From positions 4,092,001 through 4,156,000 of the forward strand of contig NZ_CP108131.1 of assembly GCF_036203305.1 (NCBI RefSeq): 64,000 nucleotides of DNA. Reading direction: 5' to 3'. A model generated the notes under the pieces. The model ran no database searches, had not been told where the DNA came from, and saw nothing but the letters and a program-made list of their open reading frames with translations. Origin of the DNA: Streptomyces sp. NBC_00190. GTDB taxonomy: Bacteria > Actinomycetota > Actinomycetes > Streptomycetales > Streptomycetaceae. A program made the position numbers and the translations under genes. This document shows positions 30,553 to 39,519 of the stretch, piece after piece; the first letter of the stretch is position 1; each line of letters starts with the position of its first letter.

Positions 30553-31973
30553 GACGGGCGGACCACCTGGGTCATCTCGGAGTCGGGGGACGGGGCGGGG
30601 GCCGGCGCAGGTCGGCGTGCGGTGTCGCTGATCCGGATGAGGATGGCGATGAGGATCCAGTTCGCGAGGACGGAGGAGCCGCCGGAGGCGAGGAAGGGCA
30701 TGGTCATGCCGGTGAGGGGGATGAGGCCCATGACTCCGCCGGCGACGACGAAGATCTGGAGGGCGAAGGCGCCGGACAGGCCGATGGCGAAGAGCTTGCC
30801 GAAGGGGTCGCGGGCGGCCAGGGCGGTGCGGACGCCCCGCTCGATGATGAGGCCGTAGAGCAGGAGGAAGGCCATCACGCCCGCGAGGCCGAGTTCCTCG
30901 CCGACGGTGGAGAAGATGAAGTCGGAGTTCGCGGCGAAGCCGATGAGGTCGGAGTTGCCCTGTCCCCAGCCGGTGCCGAGGACGCCGCCGGAGCCGAAGC
31001 TCATGATCGACTGGCCGACCTGTTCGCAGGCTCCGGACTTGGAGTAGCAGGCGAAGGGGTCGAGCCAGGCGGTGACGCGGACCTTGACGTGGCTGGCGGT
31101 GGCGCCGACGACGGTGGCGCCGCCGACCGACATGAGCAGGCCGATCACGATCCAGCTGGTCCGCTCGGTGGCGACGTACAGCATGATCACGAACATGCCG
31201 AAGAAGAGCAGCGAGGTGCCGAGGTCGTTCTCGAAGACGAGGACGAGCAGGCTCATCGCCCAGATCATCAGGATCGGGCCGAGGTCGCGGCCGCGCGGCA
31301 GGTAGAGGCCCATGAAGCGGCGGCTGGCCAGTGCGAGGGCGTCGCGCTTCACCATGAGGTAGCCGGCGAAGAAGATCGCGATGACGATCTTCGCGAACTC
31401 GCCGGGCTGGATGGAGAAGCCGCCGACGCTGATCCAGATCTTGGCACCGAAGACGTCGGCGCCCAGGCCCGGGACGACGGGCAGGATCAGCAGGACCAGG
31501 GCGCCGGCCATGGAGATGTAGGTGAACCGCTGCAGGACGCGGTGGTCCTTGAGGATCAGCAGGACCGCGGCGAACAGGGCGACGGCGACCGCCGTGTACA
31601 TCATCTGGCGGGGCGCGGAGGGGTTGAAGGCGCCGACGGAGCGCTTGGCGAGGTTCTGCAGCCGCTCGGACTGGTCGAGGCGCCAGATCAGGACGAGGCC
31701 CAGCCCGTTGAGGAGCGTGCCCAGCGGCAGCAGCAGCGGGTCGGCGTACTTCGCGTACCGGCGTACGACGAGGTGCGCGATCCCGGCCAGGGCGCCGAGG
31801 CCGAGGCCGTAGAGGAACATGCCGGGGGGCAGCTCGCCGTGGATCGACAGGCCTACGTTGGCGTAGGCGAAGATCGGGATGACCACGGCGAAAACGAGCA
31901 GCAGGAGCTCGGTGTTCCGCCGGCTCGGCAGCTCGATGGCGCCGATGGTGGTCGTGTTGGTGACAACGCTCAT
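30549..31973 (-). CDS. rodA: SEDS glycosyltransferase RodA/FtsW
   Basis: Polymerises lipid II into glycan strands and works with the class B PBP encoded next to it. The 474-aa product has about ten membrane segments and SEDS signatures: VFGAKIWISVGGFSIQPGEF, ENDLGTSLLFFGMFVIMLY, GWGQGNSDLIGFAANSDFIF and TGMTMPFLASGGSSVLANW. Pairing with pbpA and the kinase module favours the RodA role over division FtsW. Confidence 0.94.
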   Translation of the reverse strand: MSVVTNTTTIGAIELPSRRNTELLLLVFAVVIPIFAYANVGLSIHGELPPGMFLYGLGLGALAGIAHLVVRRYAKYADPLLLPLGTLLNGLGLVLIWRLDQSERLQNLAKRSVGAFNPSAPRQMMYTAVAVALFAAVLLILKDHRVLQRFTYISMAGALVLLILPVVPGLGADVFGAKIWISVGGFSIQPGEFAKIVIAIFFAGYLMVKRDALALASRRFMGLYLPRGRDLGPILMIWAMSLLVLVFENDLGTSLLFFGMFVIMLYVATERTSWIVIGLLMSVGGATVVGATASHVKVRVTAWLDPFACYSKSGACEQVGQSIMSFGSGGVLGTGWGQGNSDLIGFAANSDFIFSTVGEELGLAGVMAFLLLYGLIIERGVRTALAARDPFGKLFAIGLSGAFALQIFVVAGGVMGLIPLTGMTMPFLASGGSSVLANWILIAILIRISDTARRPAPAPAPSPDSEMTQVVRPS

Positions 31974-32004
31974 GGTGTGGCAGGCCCCCTGTGCCCGCGA
32001 GTGT

Positions 32005-33468
32005 CTACTGCTTGCCGCAGAGGCTGACCACTTGCTGCTCCGCGGGAGTCAGAGTGGAGCCCGGTGTCTGGTTCTGCGCCTCGGCGTTGCGGCGTTCCTC
32101 GTCCTTCTTGCAGGCCGAGACCTGGACGCCGAGGTCGTCGAGCTTCTCGCGGGCGCCGTCCAGGCTGCCCTCGCTGATGGTGGCCTCGACGAGCTTCCGC
32201 TTGAAGGGCGGCAGGTACTTCAGTTCGATGTCGGGGCGGTCGGTCTCCACCTTGGAGAGCTCCAGCGGTCCGAGCTTCGGGCTGATGCCGCGGAAGAGCG
32301 CGACGTGCTCGCCCTTCACGCCGACGTAGAACTGGGTCTGGGTCCAGCGCCAGCCGGCGTAGAGGCCGCCGCCGACGGCGCCGGCGACGAGGAGCAGGAC
32401 CAGCGTACGCGTGGTCCACTTGCGCCCTTTGCTGCGGCGCCTGCGGGGGTGGTCGTACGTGTCCTCGTAGCCGGAGTCCGCGTCGTAGGCCTCGGCCTCG
32501 CCGAAGCTGCCGTAGGCGCCGCCCTGGCCCTGGCCCTGGTCGCCGTATCCGTAGCCGCCCGGCTCGCCGCTGCCGGGGGGGCCGAAGGCGCCGGCGGGCG
32601 GGGCGGCCTGGCGGCCGAGGCCCGAGGCGCGGCCGGCCGGGGTCTGCATGGCGTTGCCGCCGTCGAAGAGCTGGTGCTGGTTCTCGGCGACCGCGCCGAC
32701 GACGACCGGGGTGTCGCTGACCTGGGCGGCGAGGGTGTCGCCGCTGTCGGTGTCGAGGACGTCGGCGACGATGCAGGTGATGTTGTCGGGTCCGCCGCCG
32801 CGCAGGGCGAGCTGGATGAGCGACTGCACGGTCTCGCGGGGGCCGTGGTAGTCGGCGAGGGTCTCTTCGAGGGTCTGGTGGGAGACCACGCCCGAGAGTC
32901 CGTCGGAGCAGATGAGGTAGCGGTCGCCGGCCCGGACCTCGCGGATGGAGAGGTCGGGTTCGACGATGTCGCCGCTGCCGAGCGCCCGCATCAGGAGGGA
33001 GCGCTGCGGGTGGGTGGTGGCTTCCTCTTCGGTGATGCGGCCCTCGTCGACGAGGCGCTGCACCCAGGTGTGGTCCTGGGTGATCTGGGTGAGGACGCCG
33101 TCGCGCAGCAGGTAGGCGCGGGAGTCGCCGACGTGGACGAGGCCGAGGCGCTGTCCGGTCCACAGCAGGGCGGTGAGCGTGGTGCCCATGCCTTCGAGCT
33201 GGGGGTCCTCCTCGACCATGACGCGCAGCTGGTCGTTGGCGCGCTGCACGGCCGTGGCGAGGGAGGTGAGGATGTCGGAGCCCGGGACGTCGTCGTCGAG
33301 CTGCACGAGGGTGGAGATCACCTCGGAGCTCGCGACCTCGCCGGCGGCCTGGCCTCCCATGCCGTCGGCGATCGCGAGGAGACGGGGTCCGGCGTAGCCG
33401 GAGTCCTCGTTCCCCTCGCGGATCATGCCTTTGTGCGATCCGGCGGCGAACCGCAGGGACAGACTCAT
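32005..33468 (-). CDS. pstP: PP2C-family protein phosphatase PstP
   Basis: Removes phosphate from PknB and its targets. The 487-aa product has the metal-binding PP2C motifs: REGNEDSGYAGPRLLAIADG MGGQAAGE near 20-45, GMGTTLTALLW, VHVGDSRAYLLRDG, DRYLICSDGLSGVV and GGGPDNITCIVADV. A Gly/Tyr/Gln-rich linker leads to a membrane helix (TLVLLLVAGAVGGGLYAGW) and an extracytoplasmic domain of about 125 residues ending VSLCGKQ. The ATG giving MSLSLRFAAGSHKG has GAGGTG upstream. Confidence 0.95.
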   Translation of the reverse strand: MSLSLRFAAGSHKGMIREGNEDSGYAGPRLLAIADGMGGQAAGEVASSEVISTLVQLDDDVPGSDILTSLATAVQRANDQLRVMVEEDPQLEGMGTTLTALLWTGQRLGLVHVGDSRAYLLRDGVLTQITQDHTWVQRLVDEGRITEEEATTHPQRSLLMRALGSGDIVEPDLSIREVRAGDRYLICSDGLSGVVSHQTLEETLADYHGPRETVQSLIQLALRGGGPDNITCIVADVLDTDSGDTLAAQVSDTPVVVGAVAENQHQLFDGGNAMQTPAGRASGLGRQAAPPAGAFGPPGSGEPGGYGYGDQGQGQGGAYGSFGEAEAYDADSGYEDTYDHPRRRRSKGRKWTTRTLVLLLVAGAVGGGLYAGWRWTQTQFYVGVKGEHVALFRGISPKLGPLELSKVETDRPDIELKYLPPFKRKLVEATISEGSLDGAREKLDDLGVQVSACKKDEERRNAEAQNQTPGSTLTPAEQQVVSLCGKQ

Positions 33469-33606
33469 GCGCACCTCGCCGGTCGGCTCCGGGTACAACC
33501 GGTCTCGAGCCACACTGCCCACCCTCCGGTCGGGAGCGCGCACGTGTCCGTGTCCAAGGTGGGACGGATCACCACCGCGCGCTCGCTCCGCTCGCTCATT
33601 CTCGTA

Positions 33607-34104
33607 CTACTTCCGCAGCTCGATGACGGTCTTGCCGATGCGGATCGGGGCGCCCGGCGGAATGGGCGTCGGGGTGGTCAGCCGGGTCCGGTCGAGATAC
33701 GTGCCGTTGGTGGACCCGAGATCCTCGACGATCCACTGGCCGTCACGGTCGGGGTAGATCCTGGCATGGCGGCTGGACGCGTAGTCGTCGTCCAGCACGA
33801 TCGTCGAGTCGTGGGCGCGGCCCAGCGTGATCGTCTGGCCGGCGAGGGCCACCGTGGTTCCCGTGAGGGTGCCCTCGGACACGACGAGCTTGGTGGGCGC
33901 ACCGCGGCGCTGGCGCTGCTGCGGTGGCGCGGCCTGGCGCCCCGGCTGCTGCGGGGTGTTTCCCGCGCTGCCGCGGCGGGAGCCGCGCTGCGTCACTCTC
34001 GTTCCGAAGAGGTCGCTGCGGATGACCTGTACGGCCACGATGACGAACAGCCACAGAACGGCTAGGAAACCCAGCCGCATGACCGTCAGGGTCAGCTCTG
34101 ACAT
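33607..34104 (-). CDS. fhaB: FHA domain protein FhaB (FipA-like position)
   Basis: A 165-aa protein with one N-terminal membrane helix (LTVMRLGFLAVLWLFVIVAV QVIR), a Pro/Gln/Arg linker, and a C-terminal FHA domain that reads phosphothreonine: TITLGRAHDSTIVLDDDYAS, SRHARIYPD and the GSTNGTYLD motif are all present. It is likely a reader of PknB phosphorylation at the membrane. It lies ten bases after fhaA and upstream of pstP. Confidence 0.93.
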   Translation of the reverse strand: MSELTLTVMRLGFLAVLWLFVIVAVQVIRSDLFGTRVTQRGSRRGSAGNTPQQPGRQAAPPQQRQRRGAPTKLVVSEGTLTGTTVALAGQTITLGRAHDSTIVLDDDYASSRHARIYPDRDGQWIVEDLGSTNGTYLDRTRLTTPTPIPPGAPIRIGKTVIELRK

Positions 34105-34114
34105 TGCCCCCGCT

Positions 34115-34954
34115 TCACCCTTCGGCTTGCCGGTAAATGATGGTGGTGCTGCCCACGACGATCCGCGAGCCGTCGCGGAGCGTAGCGCGGGTGGTGTGCT
34201 GCCCGTCCACCACGATGCCGTTGGTGGACCCGAGATCCTGGATCGTCGAGGGCGTTCCGGTCCGGATCTCACAGTGCCGGCGCGATACGCCGGGGTCGTC
34301 GATCCGCACGTCGGCTTCGGTGCTTCGGCCGAGTACGAGCGTGGGGCGCGAGATCTGGTGGCGGGTGCCGTTGATCTCGATCCAGTGGCGCTTAGGTGCG
34401 CCGGAGGCCGGTACGGGTGCGGCCGCGCCGGGCCCGCCGGGGGCGGGCCGCCGGGCGCCGGGTCCGCCGGGGGGCGGGGCGCTGGGCATGGGCGGTGCGG
34501 CGACCGGGGGGTAACCGTATCCGCCCTGGACGGAGGGTCCGCCCTGCGGCCGGCCCTGGGAGGCCTGCGGCTGGGAGGTGCTGGCGGCGAGGGTGCGGCT
34601 GCGGACCCGGTAGAGCCCGGTGTCGAGGTCGTCGGCCTTCTCCAGGTTGACCTTGATGGGGCCCATGAAGCTGTAGCGCTGCTGCTTGGCGTAGTCGCGG
34701 ACGAGGCCCGCGAGCTCGTCGCCGAGCTGCCCGGAGTAGGGGCTCAGGCGCTCGTAGTCGCCGGCGCTGAGCTCGACGATGAAGTCGTTGGGGACGACGG
34801 TCCGCTCGCGGTTCCAGATGGTGGCGTTGTTGTCGCACTCACGCTGGAGGGCTCCGGCGATCTCCACCGGCTGGACCTCGGACTTGAACACCTTGGCGAA
34901 GGTGCCGTTCACCAGACCTTCGAGTCGCTGCTCGAACCGCTTCAGAACTCCCAT
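34115..34954 (-). CDS. fhaA: FHA domain protein FhaA (DUF3662 and FHA)
   Basis: A 279-aa protein with an N-terminal DUF3662 domain (MGVLKRFEQRLEGLVNGTFA, PVEIAGALQRECDNNATIWN), a Pro/Gly-rich linker with a YGYPPV segment, and a C-terminal FHA domain (LVLGRSTEADVRIDDPGVSR RHCEIR, then GSTNGIVVDG). In mycobacteria FhaA binds the phosphorylated pseudokinase MviN; the same role is inferred. ATG follows a perfect GGAGGTG. It is the first gene of the fhaA-fhaB-pstP-rodA-pbpA-pknB block, with the promoter in the 290-bp gap before tRNA-Leu. Confidence 0.94.
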   Translation of the reverse strand: MGVLKRFEQRLEGLVNGTFAKVFKSEVQPVEIAGALQRECDNNATIWNRERTVVPNDFIVELSAGDYERLSPYSGQLGDELAGLVRDYAKQQRYSFMGPIKVNLEKADDLDTGLYRVRSRTLAASTSQPQASQGRPQGGPSVQGGYGYPPVAAPPMPSAPPPGGPGARRPAPGGPGAAAPVPASGAPKRHWIEINGTRHQISRPTLVLGRSTEADVRIDDPGVSRRHCEIRTGTPSTIQDLGSTNGIVVDGQHTTRATLRDGSRIVVGSTTIIYRQAEG

Positions 34955-35163
34955 GGGGCACCTCCTCCGTCGTTGTCGCCCTGTACTGCTTACTGATCGT
35001 ATCCACGCGTGGCGGATTCGGGTGGTTCCCCATCGGTCCTGTGCGGACGAGTGTTGGTCCTCACAAGGGATCGTAGGGGCGCCCCAAGGACAGTGTCCCG
35101 CACCAGGGGCGGAGTGCGGGAGGGGCCGTCCCGGGCGGGGTGCGGGGGCGTCGGGAAAGCGAT

Positions 35164-35193
35164 GTGATTCCACCCCGTCCTACGTGCTAATGT
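35164..35193 (+). promoter_or_regulatory. Candidate promoter of tRNA-Leu
   Basis: -35-like GTGATT and -10-like TAATGT with an 18-base spacer, ending 55 bases before the tRNA. Nothing else coding lies between fhaA and the tRNA. Confidence 0.45.
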
Positions 35194-35247
35194 TTCGACG
35201 TCGCCAGGGGAACGGCCCGAAAGGGAAGAACCACTGGGACGCTACTC

Positions 35248-35330
35248 GGGCGAGTGGCGGAACGGCAGACGCGCTGGCTTCAGGTGCCAGTGTCCTTCGG
35301 GACGTGGGGGTTCAAATCCCCCCTCGCCCA
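35248..35330 (+). tRNA. tRNA-Leu (CAG)
   Basis: An 83-nt class II tRNA: acceptor GGGCGAG/CTCGCCC, anticodon stem CTGGC/GCCAG around TTCAGGT (anticodon CAG), long variable arm GTCCTTCGGGAC, T-arm GGGGGTTCAAATCCCCC, discriminator A. CCA is not encoded. Confidence 0.95.
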
Positions 35331-35575
35331 CATCGACGAAACGGTCGTCATCGCGAAAGCGGTGGCGGCCGTTTCGTGTTGTGCGTCCGGGATCCGGTTC
35401 CGGAGGTCCGGCGCGGGCGGTGGAAGTGACGTAGACCACGGTGGGGCGCCGCCGCTGACGGCTGGTCAGTCGCCGGGTGGCCGGGGCCGTCGTCGCGCAT
35501 GGTCCGACTTTCGTTGCCCGGGGCGAGACGAAAGAGGGCGGCCGGGGGCGCGGCGGGATGTCTAGGGTCGGCCGG

Positions 35576-37261
35576 GTGGATGCGAAGGCGATGACGCGTG
35601 CGGGCTGGGACTGGCTGAAGGGGCCGGAGCCCTGGACCTGGCGGATGCTGGCGGGGGATCTGGCGCTGGCCGGGATCCTGGCCCTGCCCGGCCTGGCTGT
35701 CGAGGAATTCGACCACGGCTCCGGGCGGCGGATGCTGGCGAGTGTCGTGGTCGTGGTGGTGCTGACCCTGCTGCGGCGGCGGATGCCGGCGACGACGCTC
35801 GTGGTGGGCTCGGCGGCGAGCGCGTTCCTGCCCGGCACGGTGCTGATCACGGGTCTGCTGGGCTGGTCGGCGGGGCGCCGGATCGTCGGGGTGGGCCGGG
35901 CGGGGGTCGCCTTCACCCTGGCGTTCCTGGCGTCGGTCGGCCTGAGCGTGGTGCACGAGCGGGCGGAGATGCGACCGCTCCTGGTGGTCGTCTTCTCCGC
36001 GCTGATGTTCCTGGCGACGACGGTGATGCCGGGTCTGGCCAGCCGGTACTGGTCGCAGCGCCGGACGCTGCTGCGCGCGCTCCAGGAGCGCAACGGGCAG
36101 TTGCTGCGCGAGCGGGCGATGGTCGCGGGGCAGGCGAGGCTGCGCGAGCGGCAGCGGATAGCCCAGGACATGCACGACAGCCTCGGCCACCAGCTGGCGC
36201 TGATCTCGGTGCACACCGGTGCGCTGGAGGTGGATCCGAAGCTCACCGACCGCCAGCGCGAGGCGGTGGGGGTGCTGCGGCAGGCGTCGGTGGCGGCGAT
36301 GCACGAGCTGCGCGAGGTCGTCGGCATCCTGCGGGACGGGGTCGCGGCGCCGGTGCCCGTGGAGGAGGCGGCGCAGCCCGCGGCGCGCGGGGTGGCCGGG
36401 ATCGCGGGGGTCGTGGAGGCGGCGCGCGGCGCGGGGACCGATGTGCGGATGTCCGTCTCGGGTCAGCCGCGGCCGCTGGTGGCGGCCTGCGACCACGCGG
36501 CGTACCGGATCGTGCAGGAGGCGCTGACGAACGCGTACAAGCACGCTCCGGGGGCTCCGATCACGGTGGAGCTGCGGTACGAGGACGACTCGCTGGTGGT
36601 GGAGATCGCCAACGGTCCGGCGGCCGGCCCGGGCGCCGGTGAGGTGGTGTCGGGCGGGCAGGGGCTGACGGGGCTGCACGAGCGGGCCCGCCTGGTCGGC
36701 GGGATGGTGCACGCGGGGGCGGTCGAGGGCGGCGGGTTCCGGGTGGCCGGGGTGCTGCCGTACGGGGCGGAGCCGGCCGGGGTGGAGGACGTCGCCGACG
36801 ATTTCGGGCAGCAGGCGCAGGCGCGGGGGATGCGGGGCGGGCCGCCGATGGACTGGGAGGCGGTGGACCGGGAGCTGGCCGTACGGGTGCGCAGCCGCAG
36901 CGGTGGTCTCGCGGTGGGCTGCGGGATCGCCTTCGCGGCCTTGGTGCTCATGGTGATCGTGATCGGCGCGGGGGTGGCTCTGCTGGTGGGCTCGCTGAGC
37001 GATGCCGTGCTCGCGCGGGAGGAGTTCGACGCGGTGCGGGTGGGCGAGTCGGAGCAGGCCGTGCGGGACCGGCTGCCGAGCGGTGAGAGCTTCCTGACCG
37101 CCGGGGCGGAGCGCAAGGGGCCGCCGCGGCCGGAGGGCTCGAAGTGTCTGGCGCTGCTGGCGTCGGACGACTCGGCGGCCCTCGGGACGGACCTGGTTTT
37201 CCGGTTCTGCTTCAAGGACGGCAAGCTCGTGGACAAGCAGGCTTATGAGGTCAAGCAGTAG
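35576..37261 (+). CDS. Two-component sensor histidine kinase with extra C-terminal extracytoplasmic domain
   Basis: A 561-aa NarL/DesK-type kinase. Several N-terminal membrane helices (about 25-150) precede a HisKA_3 domain with phospho-His in RQRIAQDMHDSLGHQLALIS, and an ATPase domain with EALTNAYKHAPGAPITVELR and GQGLTGLHERARLVGG. Unusually, after the ATPase come about 50 linker residues, another membrane helix (GIAFAALVLMVIVIGAGVAL LVGS) and about 90 residues with a BamE/SmpA-like start (FDAVRVGESEQAVRDRLPSG) ending FRFCFKDGKLVDKQAYEV. A TAGGGT seven bases before GTG suggests a leaderless start; ATG 35558 is the alternative. The response regulator follows nine bases later. Confidence 0.87.
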   Translation: MDAKAMTRAGWDWLKGPEPWTWRMLAGDLALAGILALPGLAVEEFDHGSGRRMLASVVVVVVLTLLRRRMPATTLVVGSAASAFLPGTVLITGLLGWSAGRRIVGVGRAGVAFTLAFLASVGLSVVHERAEMRPLLVVVFSALMFLATTVMPGLASRYWSQRRTLLRALQERNGQLLRERAMVAGQARLRERQRIAQDMHDSLGHQLALISVHTGALEVDPKLTDRQREAVGVLRQASVAAMHELREVVGILRDGVAAPVPVEEAAQPAARGVAGIAGVVEAARGAGTDVRMSVSGQPRPLVAACDHAAYRIVQEALTNAYKHAPGAPITVELRYEDDSLVVEIANGPAAGPGAGEVVSGGQGLTGLHERARLVGGMVHAGAVEGGGFRVAGVLPYGAEPAGVEDVADDFGQQAQARGMRGGPPMDWEAVDRELAVRVRSRSGGLAVGCGIAFAALVLMVIVIGAGVALLVGSLSDAVLAREEFDAVRVGESEQAVRDRLPSGESFLTAGAERKGPPRPEGSKCLALLASDDSAALGTDLVFRFCFKDGKLVDKQAYEVKQ

Positions 37262-37269
37262 GAGCGCGG

Positions 37270-37929
37270 GTGCAAGCCGAAGTGATCCGAGTGGTGATCG
37301 CCGATGACGAGCCGCTGATACGGGCCGGGATCAGGATGATCCTGACCTCGGCGCCGGACATCGAGGTCGTCGCGGAGGCGGCGAACGGCCGGGAGGCGGT
37401 GGACCTGGCCCGTGCGCACGTGCCGGACGTGGTGCTGCTGGACATTCAGATGCCCGTGATGGACGGGCTGACCGCGCTGGGCGAGCTGGGGCGGGCCGTG
37501 CCGGAGGTGCGCTCGCTGATCCTGACGACCTTCGGGGAGAAGGAGAACGTGCTGCGGGCGCTGGGCCAGGGCGGTGCGGGGTTCCTGCTGAAGGACTCGG
37601 CGCCGGGCGAGCTGATCGGGGCCGTCCGGGCGGCCGCGGCCGGGGACGCGTACCTCTCGCCGTCGGCGACGCGCCATGTGGTGGACCAGCTGGCGTCGGG
37701 GAAGGCGGTGGTGCGGGGCGAGGAGGCCCGGCGCCAGGTCGCGGCGCTGAGCGAGCGCGAGCGCGGGGTCCTCGCGCTGCTGGGCGAGGGCCTGTCGAAC
37801 GCGGACGCGGGGCGGCGGCTGCACATGAGCGAGGCGACCGTGAAGACGTACGTGAGCCGGATCCTGGCCAAGCTGGGCTGCGAGAACCGGGTGCAGGCCG
37901 CGCTGCTGGCCAGGGACGCCGGGCTGTAG
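37270..37929 (+). CDS. LuxR/NarL-type response regulator
   Basis: A 219-aa regulator paired with the preceding kinase. The receiver domain has acidic residues in VVIADDEPLIRAGIRMIL, phospho-acceptor Asp58 in VVLLDIQMPVMDG, Thr in LILTTFGE and Lys in GFLLKDSAPGELIGAVRAAA. The C-terminal LuxR HTH reads LSERERGVLALLGEGLSNAD AGRRLHMSEATVKTYVSRIL. The GTG at 37270 follows GGAGCGCG. Genes under its control are not apparent in the window. Confidence 0.93.
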   Translation: MQAEVIRVVIADDEPLIRAGIRMILTSAPDIEVVAEAANGREAVDLARAHVPDVVLLDIQMPVMDGLTALGELGRAVPEVRSLILTTFGEKENVLRALGQGGAGFLLKDSAPGELIGAVRAAAAGDAYLSPSATRHVVDQLASGKAVVRGEEARRQVAALSERERGVLALLGEGLSNADAGRRLHMSEATVKTYVSRILAKLGCENRVQAALLARDAGL

Positions 37930-37981
37930 ATACGGTCAGCCCGTTCCGGAAGCGATCAATGTACGGGTGGGGGCGGCGCGC

Positions 37982-39382
37982 ATGGCGACGGTAGTGGGAC
38001 AGCGGATACCGCGGGTGGCGGGGTTCGCGCCGCGGGTGGTGGCGGGCTCGCCGAAGCAGGAGGGCAAGGCGCTGCGGGTACGTGTGCCGCGGGCGGCGCA
38101 CGCCGCCTTCGAGGCGCCGGCCGGGCGCCCGGACGCCGTGCGGGCGGTGGAGGAGTCCAATGTCGGCCGGGTCTCCGATCTGACGCCGATACGGGTGGGC
38201 CGGATGGCCGCCAACCCCTTCGCGTTCCTGCGCGGCGCGGCCGGGCTGATGGCCCACGACCTGTCCGGCGGTCCGGTGACCGGGGTAGGCGCGCAGATCT
38301 GCGGTGACGCGCACGCGGCGAACTTCGGGCTGTACGGGGACGCGCGCGGCAACCTGGTCATCGACCTGAACGACTTCGACGAGACCGTGTTCGGTCCGTG
38401 GGAGTGGGACGTGAAGCGGCTGGCGGCATCGCTGGTGCTGGCCGGCCGGGTGGCGGGCGCGTGCGAGGACACCTGCCGGGCGGCCGCGCTCGACGCGGTG
38501 GGTGCCTACCGGCGGACCATGCGGCTGCTGGCCAAGCTGCCCGCGCTCGACGCGTGGAACGCCATCGCGGACGAGGAACTGGTCTCGCACACCGATGCCC
38601 GCGATCTGCTGGGCACCCTGGAGCGGGTCTCGGAGAAGGCCCGCAACAACACCTCGGCGCGGTTCGCGGCCAAGTCGACGGTGGTCGGCGCGGACGGCAG
38701 CCGGCGCTTCGTGGACGCGCTGCCGGTGCTGCGGCGGGTCGGGGACGGGGAGGCGGCGGCCGTGGCGGCCTCGCTGGGTCCGTACCTGCACACGCTCCAG
38801 GGGGACCGGCTGCCGCTGCTGGCCCGGTACGCGATCCACGACGTGGCCTTCCGCGTGGTGGGGACGGGGAGCGTCGGCACGCGTTCGTACGTGGTGCTGC
38901 TGCTGGACCACCGGGGGGAGCCGCTGGTGCTGCAGGTGAAGGAGGCGCGGCCCTCGGTGCTGCTGCCGCACCTGCCCGCGCTGGGCTTCGTCTCGGCCCC
39001 GGAGGAGCACGAGGGGCGCCGGGTGGTGGCCGGGCAGAAGCGGATGCAGGTGGTGTCGGACATCATGCTGGGCTGGACCACGGTGGAGGGCCGTCCGTTC
39101 CAGGTGCGGCAGTTCCGCAACCGCAAGGGCAGTGTGGATCCGGCGGCGCTGGCCGTCGACCAGATCGACGACTACGGGCGGATGACCGGGGCCCTGCTGG
39201 CCCGGGCACACGCTCACAGCGTCGATCCTCGGCTGCTGGCCGGGTACTGCGGGAAGAACGAGGAGCTGGACGAGGCGATGGCCGCCTTCGCCGTGGCCTA
39301 CGCGGACCGGACCGAGGCCGACCACGCCGACCTGGTGACGGCGGTCCGTACGGGTCGGATCGCGGCGGAGGCGGGGGTCTAG
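37982..39382 (+). CDS. DUF2252 family protein
   Basis: A 466-aa protein of the kinase-like DUF2252 family, function unknown. Recognisable blocks are RVGRMAANPFAFLRGAAGLM, the highly conserved CGDAHAANFGLYGDARGNLV IDLNDFDETVFGPWEWDVKR, LLLDHRGEPLVLQVKEARPS, GRRVVAGQKRMQVVSDIMLG and YGRMTGALLARAHAHSVDPR. The DAHxxNFG and DxNDFDE pattern resembles the catalytic and metal-binding parts of aminoglycoside-phosphotransferase-like kinases, so a phosphotransferase is possible (inference). ATG 37982 has GGGGGCGG upstream; GTG 37967 is possible. It is followed by a parS palindrome. Confidence 0.9.
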   Translation: MATVVGQRIPRVAGFAPRVVAGSPKQEGKALRVRVPRAAHAAFEAPAGRPDAVRAVEESNVGRVSDLTPIRVGRMAANPFAFLRGAAGLMAHDLSGGPVTGVGAQICGDAHAANFGLYGDARGNLVIDLNDFDETVFGPWEWDVKRLAASLVLAGRVAGACEDTCRAAALDAVGAYRRTMRLLAKLPALDAWNAIADEELVSHTDARDLLGTLERVSEKARNNTSARFAAKSTVVGADGSRRFVDALPVLRRVGDGEAAAVAASLGPYLHTLQGDRLPLLARYAIHDVAFRVVGTGSVGTRSYVVLLLDHRGEPLVLQVKEARPSVLLPHLPALGFVSAPEEHEGRRVVAGQKRMQVVSDIMLGWTTVEGRPFQVRQFRNRKGSVDPAALAVDQIDDYGRMTGALLARAHAHSVDPRLLAGYCGKNEELDEAMAAFAVAYADRTEADHADLVTAVRTGRIAAEAGV

Positions 39383-39460
39383 AGCGCCGCTCCCGGCGGG
39401 CGTGGAGCGGGCGGGCGATGTTCCTCCCCCGGCTACCGCCGGGAGGTGCCCCCGGTGAAT

Positions 39461-39496
39461 CGCGGGCGGATGTTTCACGTGAAACATCCGCCCGCG
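39461..39496. other. parS: parS site inside a 36-bp perfect palindrome
   Basis: The 14-bp parS GTTTCACGTGAAAC occupies 39472-39485 and perfect symmetry continues 11 bases on each side (outer left arm CGCGGGCGGAT). It lies between DUF2252 and the J-domain gene. As RNA it could also fold into an 18-bp-stem hairpin and act as a terminator of the DUF2252 transcript, so it may do two jobs. Confidence 0.93.
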
Positions 39497-39519
39497 CGGG
39501 GTGGCCGTAGGCTGGCCGG

